The notes under the pieces: model-generated | Seen by the model: the letters and a program-made list of their open reading frames with translations, nothing else | The model's database searches: none | Told to the model about the DNA's origin: nothing | Shown here: positions 1 to 12,173 of the stretch, one piece after another | Numbering within the stretch: the stretch's first letter is position 1 | Layout of the letters: each line of letters begins with the position of its first letter | Origin: Candidatus Riesia pediculischaeffi | Lineage (GTDB): Bacteria; Pseudomonadota; Gammaproteobacteria; Enterobacterales; Enterobacteriaceae | Assembly (NCBI RefSeq): GCF_002073895.1 | Contig: NZ_CP012839.1 | Span: 415,486 to 479,485 of the forward strand | Direction: 5' to 3' | DNA length: 64,000 nucleotides | Made by a program: the position numbers and the translations under genes

Positions 1-2
1 AA

Positions 3-443
3 TCTATAAAATCTTTCGATCTGGTCAAGGATGAGATTCATGAAACGATTAGTTTTAGAAAAGCATATGAAGAAACCGAACAAGATGGAAAATCTATTAT
101 AGATCAATTAAAATCTTTAAAAGAAGTAGGTGAAGAAAATTTCTTCAATACATGGTCCGTACGTTTTGAAGATGAAAAGATCATTTCTAGGAGTGGGATC
201 AGAAATTCTTCTTTTCTTCATAACGCTTTTAACATGTCTATTTCTAATAAAGGAAATCCAAGTTATTGCATGATAAGGGATCGAAATCACGACCTAATAA
301 TCATTAAGTTAATAGGTATTATCCACGTGCAACCGAACGATAGAGAAATACAATTGATTTCTTCGGAAATTCTTAAAAATCTCAACTCCATAGTTATGGA
401 ATCCCTTTTTTCTCATCTTTTCAGTCGAGCAAAGATTAGCTAA
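3..443 (+). CDS. ppiD: PpiD periplasmic folding factor, C-terminal part (cut by window start)
   Basis: The reading frame is open from the window edge to a TAA stop, giving about 146 residues of a C-terminus. The last third resembles the end of E. coli PpiD: a Pro-Ser-Tyr/Gly-Met block, a hydrophobic strand ending in Leu-Ile-Ile-Ile-Lys-Leu, and a terminal helix with Met-Glu-Ser-Leu-Phe-Ser-His-Leu and a final Ala-Lys-Ile. PpiD is an inner-membrane-anchored periplasmic chaperone of the parvulin/SurA class that sits near the Sec translocon and handles newly exported proteins. The membrane anchor and parvulin domain would lie before the window. In E. coli ppiD follows hupB and lon; that side is not visible. 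Identification rests on remembered similarity of the tail only. Confidence 0.7.
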   Translation, partial: SIKSFDLVKDEIHETISFRKAYEETEQDGKSIIDQLKSLKEVGEENFFNTWSVRFEDEKIISRSGIRNSSFLHNAFNMSISNKGNPSYCMIRDRNHDLIIIKLIGIIHVQPNDREIQLISSEILKNLNSIVMESLFSHLFSRAKIS

Positions 444-660
444 AAATCGATTTTAAAATCCAGAAACCTTATATTTTTTATTTATTTCGATCAGCGCATG
501 ATAAATAACTCCTAAAACAATTATTAGAACATCAATAAAAAAAATTACAAGCTTGTGAACTCGTTCTTTGTTTTAGTTTTAAATGGTCCCTAGTTTCGTT
601 TTCATAAAAATTGATTCAATCGGATTATTTTCAGGATCGTTATCAAACAAATTAAAAGAA

Positions 661-1179
661 ATGAAAAAATTAATCGAAAAAATCATTTACCTATCAAGAT
701 GGTTATTGTTTCCTGTATATATGGGGTTATCTTTTGGATTTATTCTTTTAACTCTGAAGTTTTTTCAAAAAGTTCTTTATACTATTCCAGAATTATTCAA
801 GATTGATGAATCTGGTCTGATACTAACAGTCCTTTCTTTAATCGATATCGCTTTGGTTGGCGGATTATTGGTGATGGTTATGTTTTCTAGCTATGAAAAT
901 TTTATTTTAAAGATGACGGTAGATGATAAACATCAAAAATTAAGTTGGATGGGAAAGATGGATGTCAATTCTATCAAAAACAAAGTTGCATCTTCCATCG
1001 TTGCGATTTCTTCAGTACATTTGTTGCGTCTTTTTATGGAGGCTGAAAAAGTAGCAGATGATAAGATCATGTGGAGCGTAATCGTGCATTTAACCTTTGT
1101 TCTGTCCGCATTTGGAATGTCATATATTGATCGTATGAGCAAGAATAATAATCTATCAAAGATGGATATATCAAAATAA
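661..1179 (+). CDS. yqhA: YqhA/UPF0114 family inner-membrane protein
   Basis: The protein resembles E. coli YqhA (164 residues) over its whole length: an N-terminal Ser-Arg-Trp-Leu-Leu with Pro-Val-Tyr, a central [12 protein letters not shown] membrane segment, then Lys-Met-Asp, Lys-Asn-Lys-Val-Ala and [13 protein letters not shown]. I count three or four hydrophobic segments. The frame is open further upstream, but the extra 26 residues have no counterpart, so I start at the ATG of Met-Lys-Lys-Leu, giving 172 residues. The biochemical function of this family is not established to my knowledge. It stands alone, facing mnmE. Keeping an uncharacterised membrane protein in a reduced genome suggests a useful envelope or transport role, which is inference. 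Confidence 0.85.
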   Translation: MKKLIEKIIYLSRWLLFPVYMGLSFGFILLTLKFFQKVLYTIPELFKIDESGLILTVLSLIDIALVGGLLVMVMFSSYENFILKMTVDDKHQKLSWMGKMDVNSIKNKVASSIVAISSVHLLRLFMEAEKVADDKIMWSVIVHLTFVLSAFGMSYIDRMSKNNNLSKMDISK

Positions 1180-1185
1180 ATCATT

Positions 1186-1203
1186 TATCTTACGAATAAG
1201 ATA
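1186..1203. terminator. A/T-rich hairpin between convergent yqhA and mnmE
   Basis: A 7-bp perfect inverted repeat (TATCTTA / TAAGATA) encloses a CGAA tetraloop and lies 6 bases past the yqhA stop, in the 44-base gap between two converging genes. It could end transcription in both directions, but it has a single G-C pair and no clear U tract, so it may be chance. Confidence 0.3.
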
Positions 1204-1223
1204 TCATTTATTGTAATATGGAG

Positions 1224-2606
1224 CTATTTTCCAATGCAGAAATTGGAAAAAATATCATTTAAAATTTTTTGTGAAGAATATTTTTTACCGTTAAATATCT
1301 GATTTAAGTATCTGTTCGCTGACTTCACTTCTTCCGCTACCATTTCTACAGATTGATAACAGCTAAGATTGTTCGCTCTTTTTAAATGTTTCAAAGCCTT
1401 CTTCGCGAAACAATAGTACCTATACTTGACGTTTAAAGCACTTTCCACATGATTTTTACGTTGTATAGTTCGTTTAAGATGCTTTTTTAAAATGTTCAAT
1501 CCATCTTCTGTTCGTACTGATAAAAATATGACATTACATCCTTCTATTATCGTAACTTTCGATAATAATCTGTCAACGTCTATTTTATTCCTTATAATGG
1601 TATAAGACTGATGGGATTTGAGATTTTTTTTAAGAAAAGATAGAATGTAGTTTTTTTTAGAAAAAAATCCTTCACAGATATTATCTGTAACATATAAAAT
1701 ATGATCTGATTTTTTTACCTCATTCAAAGCTCTCTTTATTCCAATCCTTTCTATATCATCGTTTGATTTTCTAATTCCTGCAGTATCGGAGATTTGTATT
1801 AAAATTCCGTTTATATACATGTTTTCTTTAATAACATCTCTCGTTGTACCTCGGATAGAAGTAACGATAGATGTTTCCTTTCCTGACAACAAATTCATCA
1901 AACTTGATTTCCCAGAGTTCGGCTTTCCTATGATTGCAACTTTGATCGAATCGGAAATACATATATTTTTGTGAGCTTTATTAAATATCGATTCTAATTT
2001 TGAGATAATATTCTGAATTCTTTTATATATTAAATGTACAGGAGAAGATATGTTTTCTTCTGGAAAATTAATTTCAATCTCAATCATGGATTCAACTTCT
2101 TCAACCATCCTTTTTATAGAACGCAATTCCATAGAATATTTTGAATCTTTACCAATATGTTCAATGGATCTTCTGATAGATTCTTTATTACTTGCGTTGA
2201 TTAGTTCACAAATAGATTCTGCTTGAACTAAATCTACTTTGTTATTTAAGAAAGCCCTCTTTGTGAATTCCCCAGGATAGGCCATTCTTATCTCACAAGT
2301 TCGTAAAATATTCTCTAACAATATATCTAGAACGAATTGTCCACCATGAGCATGTAGCTCAACAATATTTTCTCCAGTAAAAGAATTTGGTTTTGCGAAA
2401 TATATGGCTATTCCGTAATCTAATATTTGATCGCATGATCCATAAAATGGTAAATAGGTTGCATATCTAGGCTTTAATCTTTTTTTTAATATCTTTTCGC
2501 ATATCTGATCCGATTTTTCACCGGAAATTCTAAGTATTCCAATCCCTCCTATTCCAGGAGGTGTAGATTGAGCAATGATTGTATCATCTAAACTTTCTTG
2601 TATCAT
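1224..2606 (-). CDS. mnmE: tRNA modification GTPase MnmE
   Basis: MnmE works with MnmG to add the (carboxymethyl)aminomethyl group to uridine 34 of tRNAs that read two-codon sets; mnmG is also in this window. The 460-residue protein (454 in E. coli) starts with the formyl-THF-binding N domain (Ser-Thr-Pro-Pro-Gly-Ile-Gly-Gly-Ile-Gly-Ile-Leu-Arg-Ile-Ser). The G domain follows: P-loop Gly-Lys-Pro-Asn-Ser-Gly-Lys-Ser-Ser near residue 228, Gly-Thr-Thr-Arg-Asp, Asp-Thr-Ala-Gly and Asn-Lys-Ile-Asp. The C-terminus is the family signature Phe-Cys-Ile-Gly-Lys with the essential cysteine. It lies 42 bases downstream of yidC, as in the E. coli rpmH-rnpA-yidD-yidC-mnmE order. All key motifs are intact. 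Confidence 0.97.
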   Translation of the reverse strand: MIQESLDDTIIAQSTPPGIGGIGILRISGEKSDQICEKILKKRLKPRYATYLPFYGSCDQILDYGIAIYFAKPNSFTGENIVELHAHGGQFVLDILLENILRTCEIRMAYPGEFTKRAFLNNKVDLVQAESICELINASNKESIRRSIEHIGKDSKYSMELRSIKRMVEEVESMIEIEINFPEENISSPVHLIYKRIQNIISKLESIFNKAHKNICISDSIKVAIIGKPNSGKSSLMNLLSGKETSIVTSIRGTTRDVIKENMYINGILIQISDTAGIRKSNDDIERIGIKRALNEVKKSDHILYVTDNICEGFFSKKNYILSFLKKNLKSHQSYTIIRNKIDVDRLLSKVTIIEGCNVIFLSVRTEDGLNILKKHLKRTIQRKNHVESALNVKYRYYCFAKKALKHLKRANNLSCYQSVEMVAEEVKSANRYLNQIFNGKKYSSQKILNDIFSNFCIGK

Positions 2607-2648
2607 ATGAAATTTTATTTTATAGATAAAATTATGGAGATCAAAAAA

Positions 2649-4295
2649 CTAATTTTTGTTAGATTTTTTCAATCCTCTTTTCCTTAAAACCCGATAGATA
2701 GCCTTTTGTTGAATAATTGTAACTAAGTTGCTAATAAAATAATATAAAACCAATCCAGAAGGAAACCATAAGAAAAATACCGTAAAGAATATTGGGATGT
2801 AGTCAATTATCTTTTCGTGAGCTGAATCCGGTTTTGTTGTATTAGGAGACATTTTTTGAATAAGATACATGGTAACTCCCATCAAAAATGGAAGAAAATA
2901 GTAGGGATCTCTGGAAGATAAATCTTGTATCCAATATATAAAAGGAGCTTGACGTAATTCTACTGCACCTATCAACATATAGTACAGTGCAAGGAATATT
3001 GGCATCTGTATTACTACTGGAAGACAACCTCCTAATGGATTAACTCTTTCTTTCCTATACAATTCTATAACTTCTTGACTCATCTTATTCTTGTCTTTTC
3101 CTGAACGTTTTCTGATCTCTTCTAATTTAGGTTGTAAGAATCTGATCTTGGCCATAGAAACATATTGTGCCTTTGTCAAGGGATACATCATTCCTCTAAC
3201 AATGAAAGTAATAATGATGATAGAAAAACCCCAATTATTAACAAATCGATGAATAAATTGTAATAACTGAAACAACGGTTTAGAGATGAACCACAACCAT
3301 CCATAATCAACTGTAAGATCAAGATGATCAGCTACTCTTGACATTTCCGTCTGTAATTCCGGACCAATCCATATCTTAGAAATATATTGAAATCTTTCAT
3401 TTCTCTTTACTGTAATCTGGGGGGTCTTATAACCAATAATTGCAGCATTTCCATTAAAATTAATTGAATATAAAGAATTTCTGTATTCTTTATTTAATAT
3501 CCATGCGCTTGCAAAATACTGTTGTAACATGGCTATCCATCCAGATTTTGTATAAATTTCCAATTCATTTTTTATAAGATCACTAAATGTACATTTTTTA
3601 TACTTCGTTTGATCAGTGGAATAAGCTGCTCCACGATAGGAATGGATAGAGAAACCATGATTTTCTGAATTATCCTCATTAGACTCTTGTATGCTTTGTT
3701 TCAATTGTCCGAATATAGAAATTCTAACATCTTTTTTACTATCATTAATGATTTGATATTTCACAGTGATATCATATTGATCATCCTTAAATACATAAAT
3801 TTTTTTGTATTTTACTTTATTTTTTCCTAAAAAAAACAATGGAACTTCTATATATTTTTCTTTATCCCGAGCTATAAAGTGATCTTCTTTAGCGTAATAA
3901 GTTGGTCTAATGCCATGATCATAATTCATATTATCCGGACCATCCTTTCCGATAAATCCGCTTTGTATTTGATATATAAAATCTTCTTTTGTTTTTATCA
4001 TTGTAAATGGTTGATCGGAATTTAATTTCTTTTTATATTTTATTAAGTCAACTCTATATATGTCTCCCCCTTTTTTATCAATAAACAATTCAAATACTTT
4101 GGTCCTTACTTTTACAAAAGATTTATCATCTTCTTCTTGAAGATGACGATTAATTCTTCGATCTAAAGGAATATCATTTGTTTTTTCTGTCTCTATCGAA
4201 GATTTCTCTTGAATTTTATCATTTTTCCATATTTGCCATATCAAAGAAGAAACGAACAAAAAAGCGATGAGTAATAAGTTTCTATGAGGATACAT
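2649..4295 (-). CDS. yidC: Membrane protein insertase YidC
   Basis: YidC inserts and folds inner-membrane proteins, alone or with SecYEG. The protein has 548 residues, the same length as in E. coli. It begins with an uncleaved membrane anchor (Arg-Asn-Leu-Leu-Leu-Ile-Ala-Phe-Leu-Phe-Val-Ser), followed by a large Lys-rich periplasmic domain to about residue 330 and then the five-helix insertase core. The core keeps the functionally important arginine in Gly-Ala-Val-Glu-Leu-Arg-Gln-Ala-Pro-Phe and a basic C-terminal tail. It is preceded 21 bases upstream by yidD, in the ancestral order. An unmodified insertase is expected in a cell that still has a respiratory membrane and lipoproteins. Confidence 0.97.
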   Translation of the reverse strand: MYPHRNLLLIAFLFVSSLIWQIWKNDKIQEKSSIETEKTNDIPLDRRINRHLQEEDDKSFVKVRTKVFELFIDKKGGDIYRVDLIKYKKKLNSDQPFTMIKTKEDFIYQIQSGFIGKDGPDNMNYDHGIRPTYYAKEDHFIARDKEKYIEVPLFFLGKNKVKYKKIYVFKDDQYDITVKYQIINDSKKDVRISIFGQLKQSIQESNEDNSENHGFSIHSYRGAAYSTDQTKYKKCTFSDLIKNELEIYTKSGWIAMLQQYFASAWILNKEYRNSLYSINFNGNAAIIGYKTPQITVKRNERFQYISKIWIGPELQTEMSRVADHLDLTVDYGWLWFISKPLFQLLQFIHRFVNNWGFSIIIITFIVRGMMYPLTKAQYVSMAKIRFLQPKLEEIRKRSGKDKNKMSQEVIELYRKERVNPLGGCLPVVIQMPIFLALYYMLIGAVELRQAPFIYWIQDLSSRDPYYFLPFLMGVTMYLIQKMSPNTTKPDSAHEKIIDYIPIFFTVFFLWFPSGLVLYYFISNLVTIIQQKAIYRVLRKRGLKKSNKN

Positions 4296-4316
4296 GGATG
4301 AAATTCTCTATTAGGA

Positions 4317-4553
4317 TCAGTACCAATACTTGTTCATATTTTTTTTACAGAAATATAGAGGATTACAAGTCAGTATTCTTTTAGCTGAACAGTAGATCCC
4401 CTTTGTAAGGCCTAACCTTCTGATCATTCTAATGGAATATTCGGAGCAACAAATTTTAAATCTACAATTCTTTCCAAGAAATGGACTAACCGTTTTTTGG
4501 TATATTTTTATCAAAAAAATTATCATTTTCGAAAAATATGATATCTTTCCCAT
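4317..4553 (-). CDS. yidD: Membrane protein insertion efficiency factor YidD
   Basis: This is a small basic protein of 78 residues (85 in E. coli) that helps membrane protein insertion next to YidC. The family pattern is clear: an amphipathic N-terminal helix ending Tyr-Gln-Lys-Thr-Val-Ser-Pro-Phe-Leu-Gly, then Cys-Arg-Phe, Cys-Cys-Ser-Glu-Tyr, and the tail Ala-Lys-Arg-Ile-Leu-Thr-Cys-Asn-Pro. The second half is slightly shortened. Its start overlaps the 3' end of rnpA by 31 bases in another frame, the same tight packing as in E. coli, so translation is probably coupled. Confidence 0.93.
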   Translation of the reverse strand: MGKISYFSKMIIFLIKIYQKTVSPFLGKNCRFKICCSEYSIRMIRRLGLTKGIYCSAKRILTCNPLYFCKKNMNKYWY

Positions 4554-4867
4554 AGACGATTTAACATGGCATTGATTTTAATATTTTTCAGATTTTTCAG
4601 ATCTTTTTTTACTAAAATAACAAAATCCATCTTTTTAAAATAAATGTAATTGATTCTAAAATATTCTCTAAATAATCTTTTTATTTTATTTCGTGCAAAA
4701 GATTTCTTAATATTTTTTTTTGAAACCATCAGACCTAACCTTGGATACTTCAAAGAATTTTTTTTCACCAACATAGTGATACCATGCAAAAAAATTTTTT
4801 CTGGATCTCTGAAAATTCTATCGAAATCTCTCTTCTTTGATAATCTCAAACATTTGGGGAACTTCAT
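4523..4867 (-). CDS. rnpA: Ribonuclease P protein component
   Basis: RnpA is the protein cofactor of RNase P and matures the 5' ends of tRNAs with the catalytic rnpB RNA, which I do not find in this window. The 114-residue protein (119 in E. coli) is rich in Lys and Arg. It keeps the RNR-type RNA-binding helix as [12 protein letters not shown] and the N-terminal Leu-Ser-Lys-Lys-Arg-Asp-Phe. Its ATG overlaps the rpmH stop as ATGA, and its end overlaps yidD, so the three genes form one tight transcription unit. Confidence 0.95.
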   Translation of the reverse strand: MKFPKCLRLSKKRDFDRIFRDPEKIFLHGITMLVKKNSLKYPRLGLMVSKKNIKKSFARNKIKRLFREYFRINYIYFKKMDFVILVKKDLKNLKNIKINAMLNRLWERYHIFRK

Positions 4868-5019
4868 TTCCAGTATTTTTCCGAAGATACAGTGATCTTG
4901 ACCCTTTTTTTAGCTCTCCGACGAGATATGATAATTCTACCATTCTTTGTCGACATTCTATTACGAAACCCATGAGTACGGCGTCTTTTTAGTACAGATG
5001 GTTGAAAAGTTCTTTTCAT
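4864..5019 (-). CDS. rpmH: 50S ribosomal protein L34
   Basis: A short gene of 51 residues, found by translating the minus strand above rnpA. It begins [12 protein letters not shown], the near-invariant L34 start, and continues with Thr-His-Gly-Phe-Arg, Arg-Met-Ser-Thr-Lys-Asn-Gly-Arg and Arg-Arg-Arg-Ala-Lys-Lys-Arg. E. coli L34 has 46 residues, so there is a small C-terminal extension (Glu-Lys-Tyr-Trp-Lys) whose coding region runs into the rnpA start; the stop and start overlap as ATGA. L34 is a structural component of the large ribosomal subunit. It is the first gene of the rpmH-rnpA-yidD-yidC-mnmE unit. Confidence 0.96.
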   Translation of the reverse strand: MKRTFQPSVLKRRRTHGFRNRMSTKNGRIIISRRRAKKRVKITVSSEKYWK

Positions 5020-5846
5020 GAATTTTATGTTTAAAATAAAAAGGTCTGCGAATTGATCGAAAAAATTTAAAAAATTCTAATAGTACCGAACATAACATAA
5101 TCCTAATCGAATTTTATCATGTGTCAGAATTTAATCAAATCATAAAATAGTAATTTGTCAATATAAAATTGAATCATCTTCTTAAAATTTGAAAAACTAT
5201 AAATAATACGATGCTTCTACTTTAATGGATTCACGAAAATTATTCATATTCAACGAAAATTAAAATGAAAGAATTAAATCGCTAATTCATAAATAAAATC
5301 GTAAAATTCCTTAAAGTTTTAAAATTGCTTAAATTGTAAGATTACGGTTCTACAATGTAAAAATTCATCATACATTGTAATTTAAGATTTAGTATATATG
5401 AAAGATTTCATGTTATCTTTTTGAAATGTACTATATTCAGTCATTTAAGTTTTTTAATCTCGAAAAATCTTACAAAGATTTATTATTTTATATTCCTATT
5501 TTACTGACAGAATAAAATACTAAAAGTTAATCAAAATACAGCTAGTTCTCATTAGAAAATATCCGTTATCGTGTTATTTTTTAACTCTTTTTTATCAAAT
5601 ACCATGTTTTTATAAAATAAAGTTATCAGACCAAAACTATTCATTTTATTTTTAAGTACAACATATCAGTAAAATAGTTCCAAGTTACTTAATAATTTAC
5701 TTATGTTATATTAGATTAATCTGAATTGATTTTTATGATCTTAAAGGGTCTAAAATTTTTTAAAAATAATGATTTTTTATCATTTTAGAATCGAATACAT
5801 TAAGTATATACTACAAAAATATTAGGTCAGAATAATCAAATAAAAT
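5020..5846. other. 827-base gene-free region between divergent rpmH and dnaN; dnaA absent
   Basis: In E. coli and most gammaproteobacteria dnaA lies between rpmH and dnaN. Here the interval is too short for dnaA (about 1.4 kb) and no frame codes for a recognisable piece of it. The region is extremely A/T-rich, with long A and T runs. I looked for DnaA boxes (TTATNCACA and complement) by eye and saw none. It must contain the rpmH and dnaN promoters and, because transcription diverges here, it is a candidate replication origin region, but nothing in the sequence proves this. Confidence 0.5.
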
Positions 5847-6950
5847 ATGAAATTTGTTGTTCAAAAAGAAGTATTGATCAAATCTTTAAAAAAAGTATAT
5901 AGGGCAACTAGTAATAAGATTGCTAATTTTTCTTTTGATAAAATCTTTTTACATGTTCAAAACAGTTTCCTTAATTTAACTTATTTGGATTCTGAGGTTA
6001 CAATAGTGACAAAAGTTAAGCTAGTATATTCTGATCAAGACGGATCTATAGTTGTATCTATACGAAAATTTTATGAAATTTGTTCGAACGCTCAAAACGG
6101 ATCTGAAATTTGTTTTGTATTTGACGAAAAAAAGTTAACAATACTATATGAAAGAAGTAAATTCTCAATTTTAATATTTCGTGAATCTGGGTTTCCGAAA
6201 TTAATTAATTGGACATCGCAGGTAGATTTTAGAATTTCTCAAATAGAATTAAGGAAATTGATTCTATCAACAAAAGTTTCAATAGGTTCTCATGATACAC
6301 GATATTACTTAAATGGAATTCTTTTACAAAATAACGAAAATTATATTAGAGCTGTTTCCACTGATGGTCATAGACTATCTGTAAGTCAGACATACGTAAA
6401 ATTCAGTAACTATGAAAAATTTTCTATTATTCTATCAAAAAGAGGTGTGGTCGAATGTCTTAGGCTATTGGAAAATAGTGACAACCTGTTGAGAGTATCT
6501 ATTGGAAAAAAGGATTTTAAAATGAATATGGATGATTTTTCTTTTTGTGTTAAGTTAGTCAACGGAAATTTTCCAAATTATCAAGATATTTTTCTAAAAA
6601 CTGACAAAAAGGTAGTTGTTTTAGACCGAATTCAATTTAAGAACATGTGTCAAAGGGCTATGATCTTATTGAACGATAAAAATCAAAGCGCATGTTTTGT
6701 TTTTGAAAGTCATTTAGCGAAAATTACAACAAAAAATTTTAATCATGGAGAATATGAAGAAACTATTAAAGTTCAATATCAAGATTCTATAATTAAAATT
6801 TGTTTGAATGTTAAGTATGTTCTCGATGTTCTAAATATCATTCAATGTGAAAGGATAAAGATAGAAATGATAGATTCTATTTCATACGTCAGAATACAAG
6901 GAATGTCGAATCAATTATCTTTCTATGTTATCATGCCGGTAAGGATATGA
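5847..6950 (+). CDS. dnaN: DNA polymerase III sliding clamp (beta subunit)
   Basis: The beta clamp encircles DNA and tethers polymerase III; it also recruits repair proteins. The frame codes for 367 residues (366 in E. coli), consistent with three repeated clamp domains of about 120 residues. Recognisable family positions include the N-terminal Met-Lys-Phe with Leu-Ile-Lys-Ser-Leu, the middle-domain Ala-Val-Ser-Thr-Asp-Gly-His-Arg-Leu-Ser, Gly-Asn-Phe-Pro-Asn-Tyr-Gln, and the terminal Met-Pro-Val-Arg-Ile that forms the edge of the peptide-binding pocket. It faces away from rpmH and precedes gyrB, with dnaA and recF missing from the usual operon. The sequence is quite diverged and Lys/Ile/Phe-rich but complete. 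Confidence 0.96.
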   Translation: MKFVVQKEVLIKSLKKVYRATSNKIANFSFDKIFLHVQNSFLNLTYLDSEVTIVTKVKLVYSDQDGSIVVSIRKFYEICSNAQNGSEICFVFDEKKLTILYERSKFSILIFRESGFPKLINWTSQVDFRISQIELRKLILSTKVSIGSHDTRYYLNGILLQNNENYIRAVSTDGHRLSVSQTYVKFSNYEKFSIILSKRGVVECLRLLENSDNLLRVSIGKKDFKMNMDDFSFCVKLVNGNFPNYQDIFLKTDKKVVVLDRIQFKNMCQRAMILLNDKNQSACFVFESHLAKITTKNFNHGEYEETIKVQYQDSIIKICLNVKYVLDVLNIIQCERIKIEMIDSISYVRIQGMSNQLSFYVIMPVRI

Positions 6951-9726
<2,776 letters not shown>

Positions 9727-9732
9727 GTTTGT

Positions 9733-10851
9733 TCATAAGTGATCCAATAATATTTTTAGCATTCTTCTTAAAGGTTCTGCAGATCCCCAGAGCAATTGGT
9801 CTCCTACCGAAAACAAAGATAAATATTTTTCTCCAATTTTAGTCTTACGTATTCTTCCGACATTAATATCCAAAGTTCCCATAACGTTCGTTTGACTTAA
9901 CTGTTTTAAAGTTCTTTTCTTTTTGTTAGTAATGATATTTATCCATTTATTGTTCTTTTTTAAGATTTTTTCTATTTCTTCTATAGGAACATTTTTCTTC
10001 AATTTAACTATAAAAGATTGACTATGACATCTAATTGAACTAACCCTAACACACGTGCTATTGATTGGAATAGCGTTCTTCTCGTTGTATCCTAATATTT
10101 TGTTGGTTTCATATTGAATTTTCCACTCTTCCGAAGTTCTTCCATCGCGGATAACATCATCCTTTCCTATCCAAGGAACCGCGTCGAAAAATAAAGGATG
10201 TTCAAGATATTTAGAATATTTTCGAATACAAAAAAGAAACTCTTTTTCTGAAGATAAGATTAAATTAGATCGATGATTACAATTTGCATAAAGTATTTCA
10301 GACATTTCTTGTATCTGTCTAATAAACCTTGTGATAGCTGTCGAACCTGCTCCAGAAATGGATTGATAGGTGGAAACAGAGATCCATCTGATCAAATCTT
10401 CTCGTAATAAACCGGATAAGGACATCAACATCAAGTTGACAACACAATTTCCGCTAGCAAATGTTTTTATTCCATTTTTTACAGATTGATATATTCTTTT
10501 TTTATTTATCGGATCTAAGATGATTAAACTATCTTCTAAAGTTCTTATAAAAGAAGAGGAATCTAACCAATATCCTTTCCAATTGATATTTCTCAACTTA
10601 AAATATATATTTTTTGTATAATCATCTCCTGCACAACAAATTATAATATCTAAAGTTTTTAAAATGTTTAGATCAAGCGCGTTAAGTATTTTTTTTTCTT
10701 TTTGTCCACATATAACAGTAACACTTTTTCCTGCATGGGATACGCTGAAAAGAAGCAAATTTATTTTTTTAACATCTCCTTCTTCATGCATTCTTCTTAA
10801 TAATACAGATCCGACCATTCCTCTCCATCCGATAAGTCCTACATTATACAT
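9733..10851 (-). CDS. asd: Aspartate-semialdehyde dehydrogenase
   Basis: Asd reduces aspartyl phosphate to aspartate semialdehyde, the branch-point precursor of diaminopimelate/lysine, threonine and methionine. The protein has 372 residues (367 in E. coli). The NADP-binding start Val-Gly-Leu-Ile-Gly-Trp-Arg-Gly-Met-Val-Gly-Ser-Val-Leu is typical, and the catalytic cysteine is in Ser-Gly-Asn-Cys-Val-Val-Asn. The Gly-Ala-Gly-Ser loop and a Cys-Val-Arg-Val site follow, with His-Ser-Gln at the active-site histidine position. It converges on gyrB with a 6-base gap and lies just downstream of digH on the minus strand. With dapA in the same window, the most likely purpose is diaminopimelate for peptidoglycan. 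Confidence 0.95.
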   Translation of the reverse strand: MYNVGLIGWRGMVGSVLLRRMHEEGDVKKINLLLFSVSHAGKSVTVICGQKEKKILNALDLNILKTLDIIICCAGDDYTKNIYFKLRNINWKGYWLDSSSFIRTLEDSLIILDPINKKRIYQSVKNGIKTFASGNCVVNLMLMSLSGLLREDLIRWISVSTYQSISGAGSTAITRFIRQIQEMSEILYANCNHRSNLILSSEKEFLFCIRKYSKYLEHPLFFDAVPWIGKDDVIRDGRTSEEWKIQYETNKILGYNEKNAIPINSTCVRVSSIRCHSQSFIVKLKKNVPIEEIEKILKKNNKWINIITNKKKRTLKQLSQTNVMGTLDINVGRIRKTKIGEKYLSLFSVGDQLLWGSAEPLRRMLKILLDHL

Positions 10852-10869
10852 ATCAATACCGTAAATTGT

Positions 10870-12173
10870 TCATCGATTCCATCTATATTGTAAATATTCT
10901 ACGATTTTTTTAGACCCTCTAGAATGACTTGCGAGAAATGATTCTCTAAAAAATACGATACCTTGTATCTCTGATATATCATCACTTAAATCTAATTGTT
11001 TGCTAATCTCTGTAATTCCGTAGTTTTCAAACCATTCTGGTTCTTGAGGATTATAAATTCCAGCTTTATATAAAGCTAATCCAACACATAATTTAGTTCT
11101 AGAAGTTTTAATAAGATTCGCCCACCACTTTATCAGTATATCATATTTAGCTGTTTTATCAGAACAAGACCAATATATCTGAGGAATCACATAATCTAGT
11201 ATTCCGGTTTTGATCCATAATTTAACATCTGCATAACAAGAATCATAAGATGAATATAGTGAGTTAGTTTGAGATCCGAAAGGATCATTTCTAACATTCC
11301 TCCATATCCCTATTGGACTAACTCCGAATGATACATTCGGTTTAATGGAATGAATCTTTTTATATACATCTTTTATTAAAAGAAATGTATTGTTTCTCCT
11401 CCAATTTTCTTTATTGGAAAATTGATTTTTAGAATACTTATGATACGTATCATCATCTTTTAATCTCGATAGAGAATCTTCATAATAGAAGTAATCGTCA
11501 AACTGAATTCCATCTACATCATAAAATTTAACGATTTCTTCAACTATATTAACAATCCAACTACGTACTTCAGGCAAACCTGGATCCAATACAAACTGGT
11601 TGTGAGAAACTTTCACCCAACTATTATGTTGAATATATACACTTGGTAAATAGGAAAATGCAGTATTTTTCAAAGATAATACTGTGTTAGAATCTATTTT
11701 TGTTGAAACTCTATACGGATTTATCCAGGCATGTATCTTTAAATTTCTTTTATGTGCCTCCATGATAATGAACTCTAAAGGATCATAACCAGGATCTTTA
11801 CCGATCTTTCCAGTTAACACATTTGACCAAGGTAAAATACGCGATCGATACAGTGATGTTCCATCAGGCTTTACTTGAAAAAATATCGTGTTGAATCCGA
11901 TTTTACTTAATCTATCTAACTTTTCTATCAAACTTTTTTTTTGTAATTTTATCATTTTATCGAAAGAAGTACAAAAAAACACATTTGATGATTGATCAGG
12001 CCAATCTAAACCAAAAGCAGTTGTAATCCATATTCCTCTAACATTAGAATAATTGATTTTTGTTCTAGCTGAGATACAAGAAAAAATATCACTCAATATT
12101 AATATTGATAAGAAATGAAGGAAAAATTTTTGTAATTTTTTTTTTTATTTTTAAATAAGAATAAATTTTTCAT
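10870..12173 (-). CDS. digH: Glycosyl hydrolase DigH (YddW-type), start separated by an A11 frameshift
   Basis: The long frame (10870-12096) matches the DUF187/GH10-like family of E. coli DigH, an outer-membrane lipoprotein that cuts glycan strands stripped of their peptides. Family marks are Val-Arg-Gly-Ile-Trp-Ile-Thr-Thr with Leu-Asp-Trp-Pro, His-Ala-Trp-Ile-Asn-Pro-Tyr-Arg, Gly-Ile-Gln-Phe-Asp-Asp-Tyr-Phe-Tyr, and Asp-Tyr-Val-Ile-Pro-Gln-Ile-Tyr-Trp. That frame has no ATG at its head, only TTG, yet it is open further up and codes for a hydrophobic Phe-Phe-Leu-His-Phe-Leu-Ser-Ile-Leu-Ile-Leu stretch. An ATG at 12173, after an AAAGGA box, begins a Lys-rich signal-peptide start in another frame; one extra A in the A11 run joins the two into about 434 residues (439 in E. 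coli). I annotate the joined gene. Confidence 0.75.
12136..12146 (-). repeat. A11 homopolymer (coding strand) that breaks the digH frame
   Basis: Eleven A residues on the digH coding strand fall in the Lys-rich n-region of the signal peptide. Twelve (or nine) would bring the ATG at 12173 into frame with the enzyme. Confidence 0.85.

Noticed and set aside
5020-5846. DnaA boxes as proof of oriC
   Set aside because: No TTATNCACA match or complement was found by eye; only loose A/T-rich similarities.
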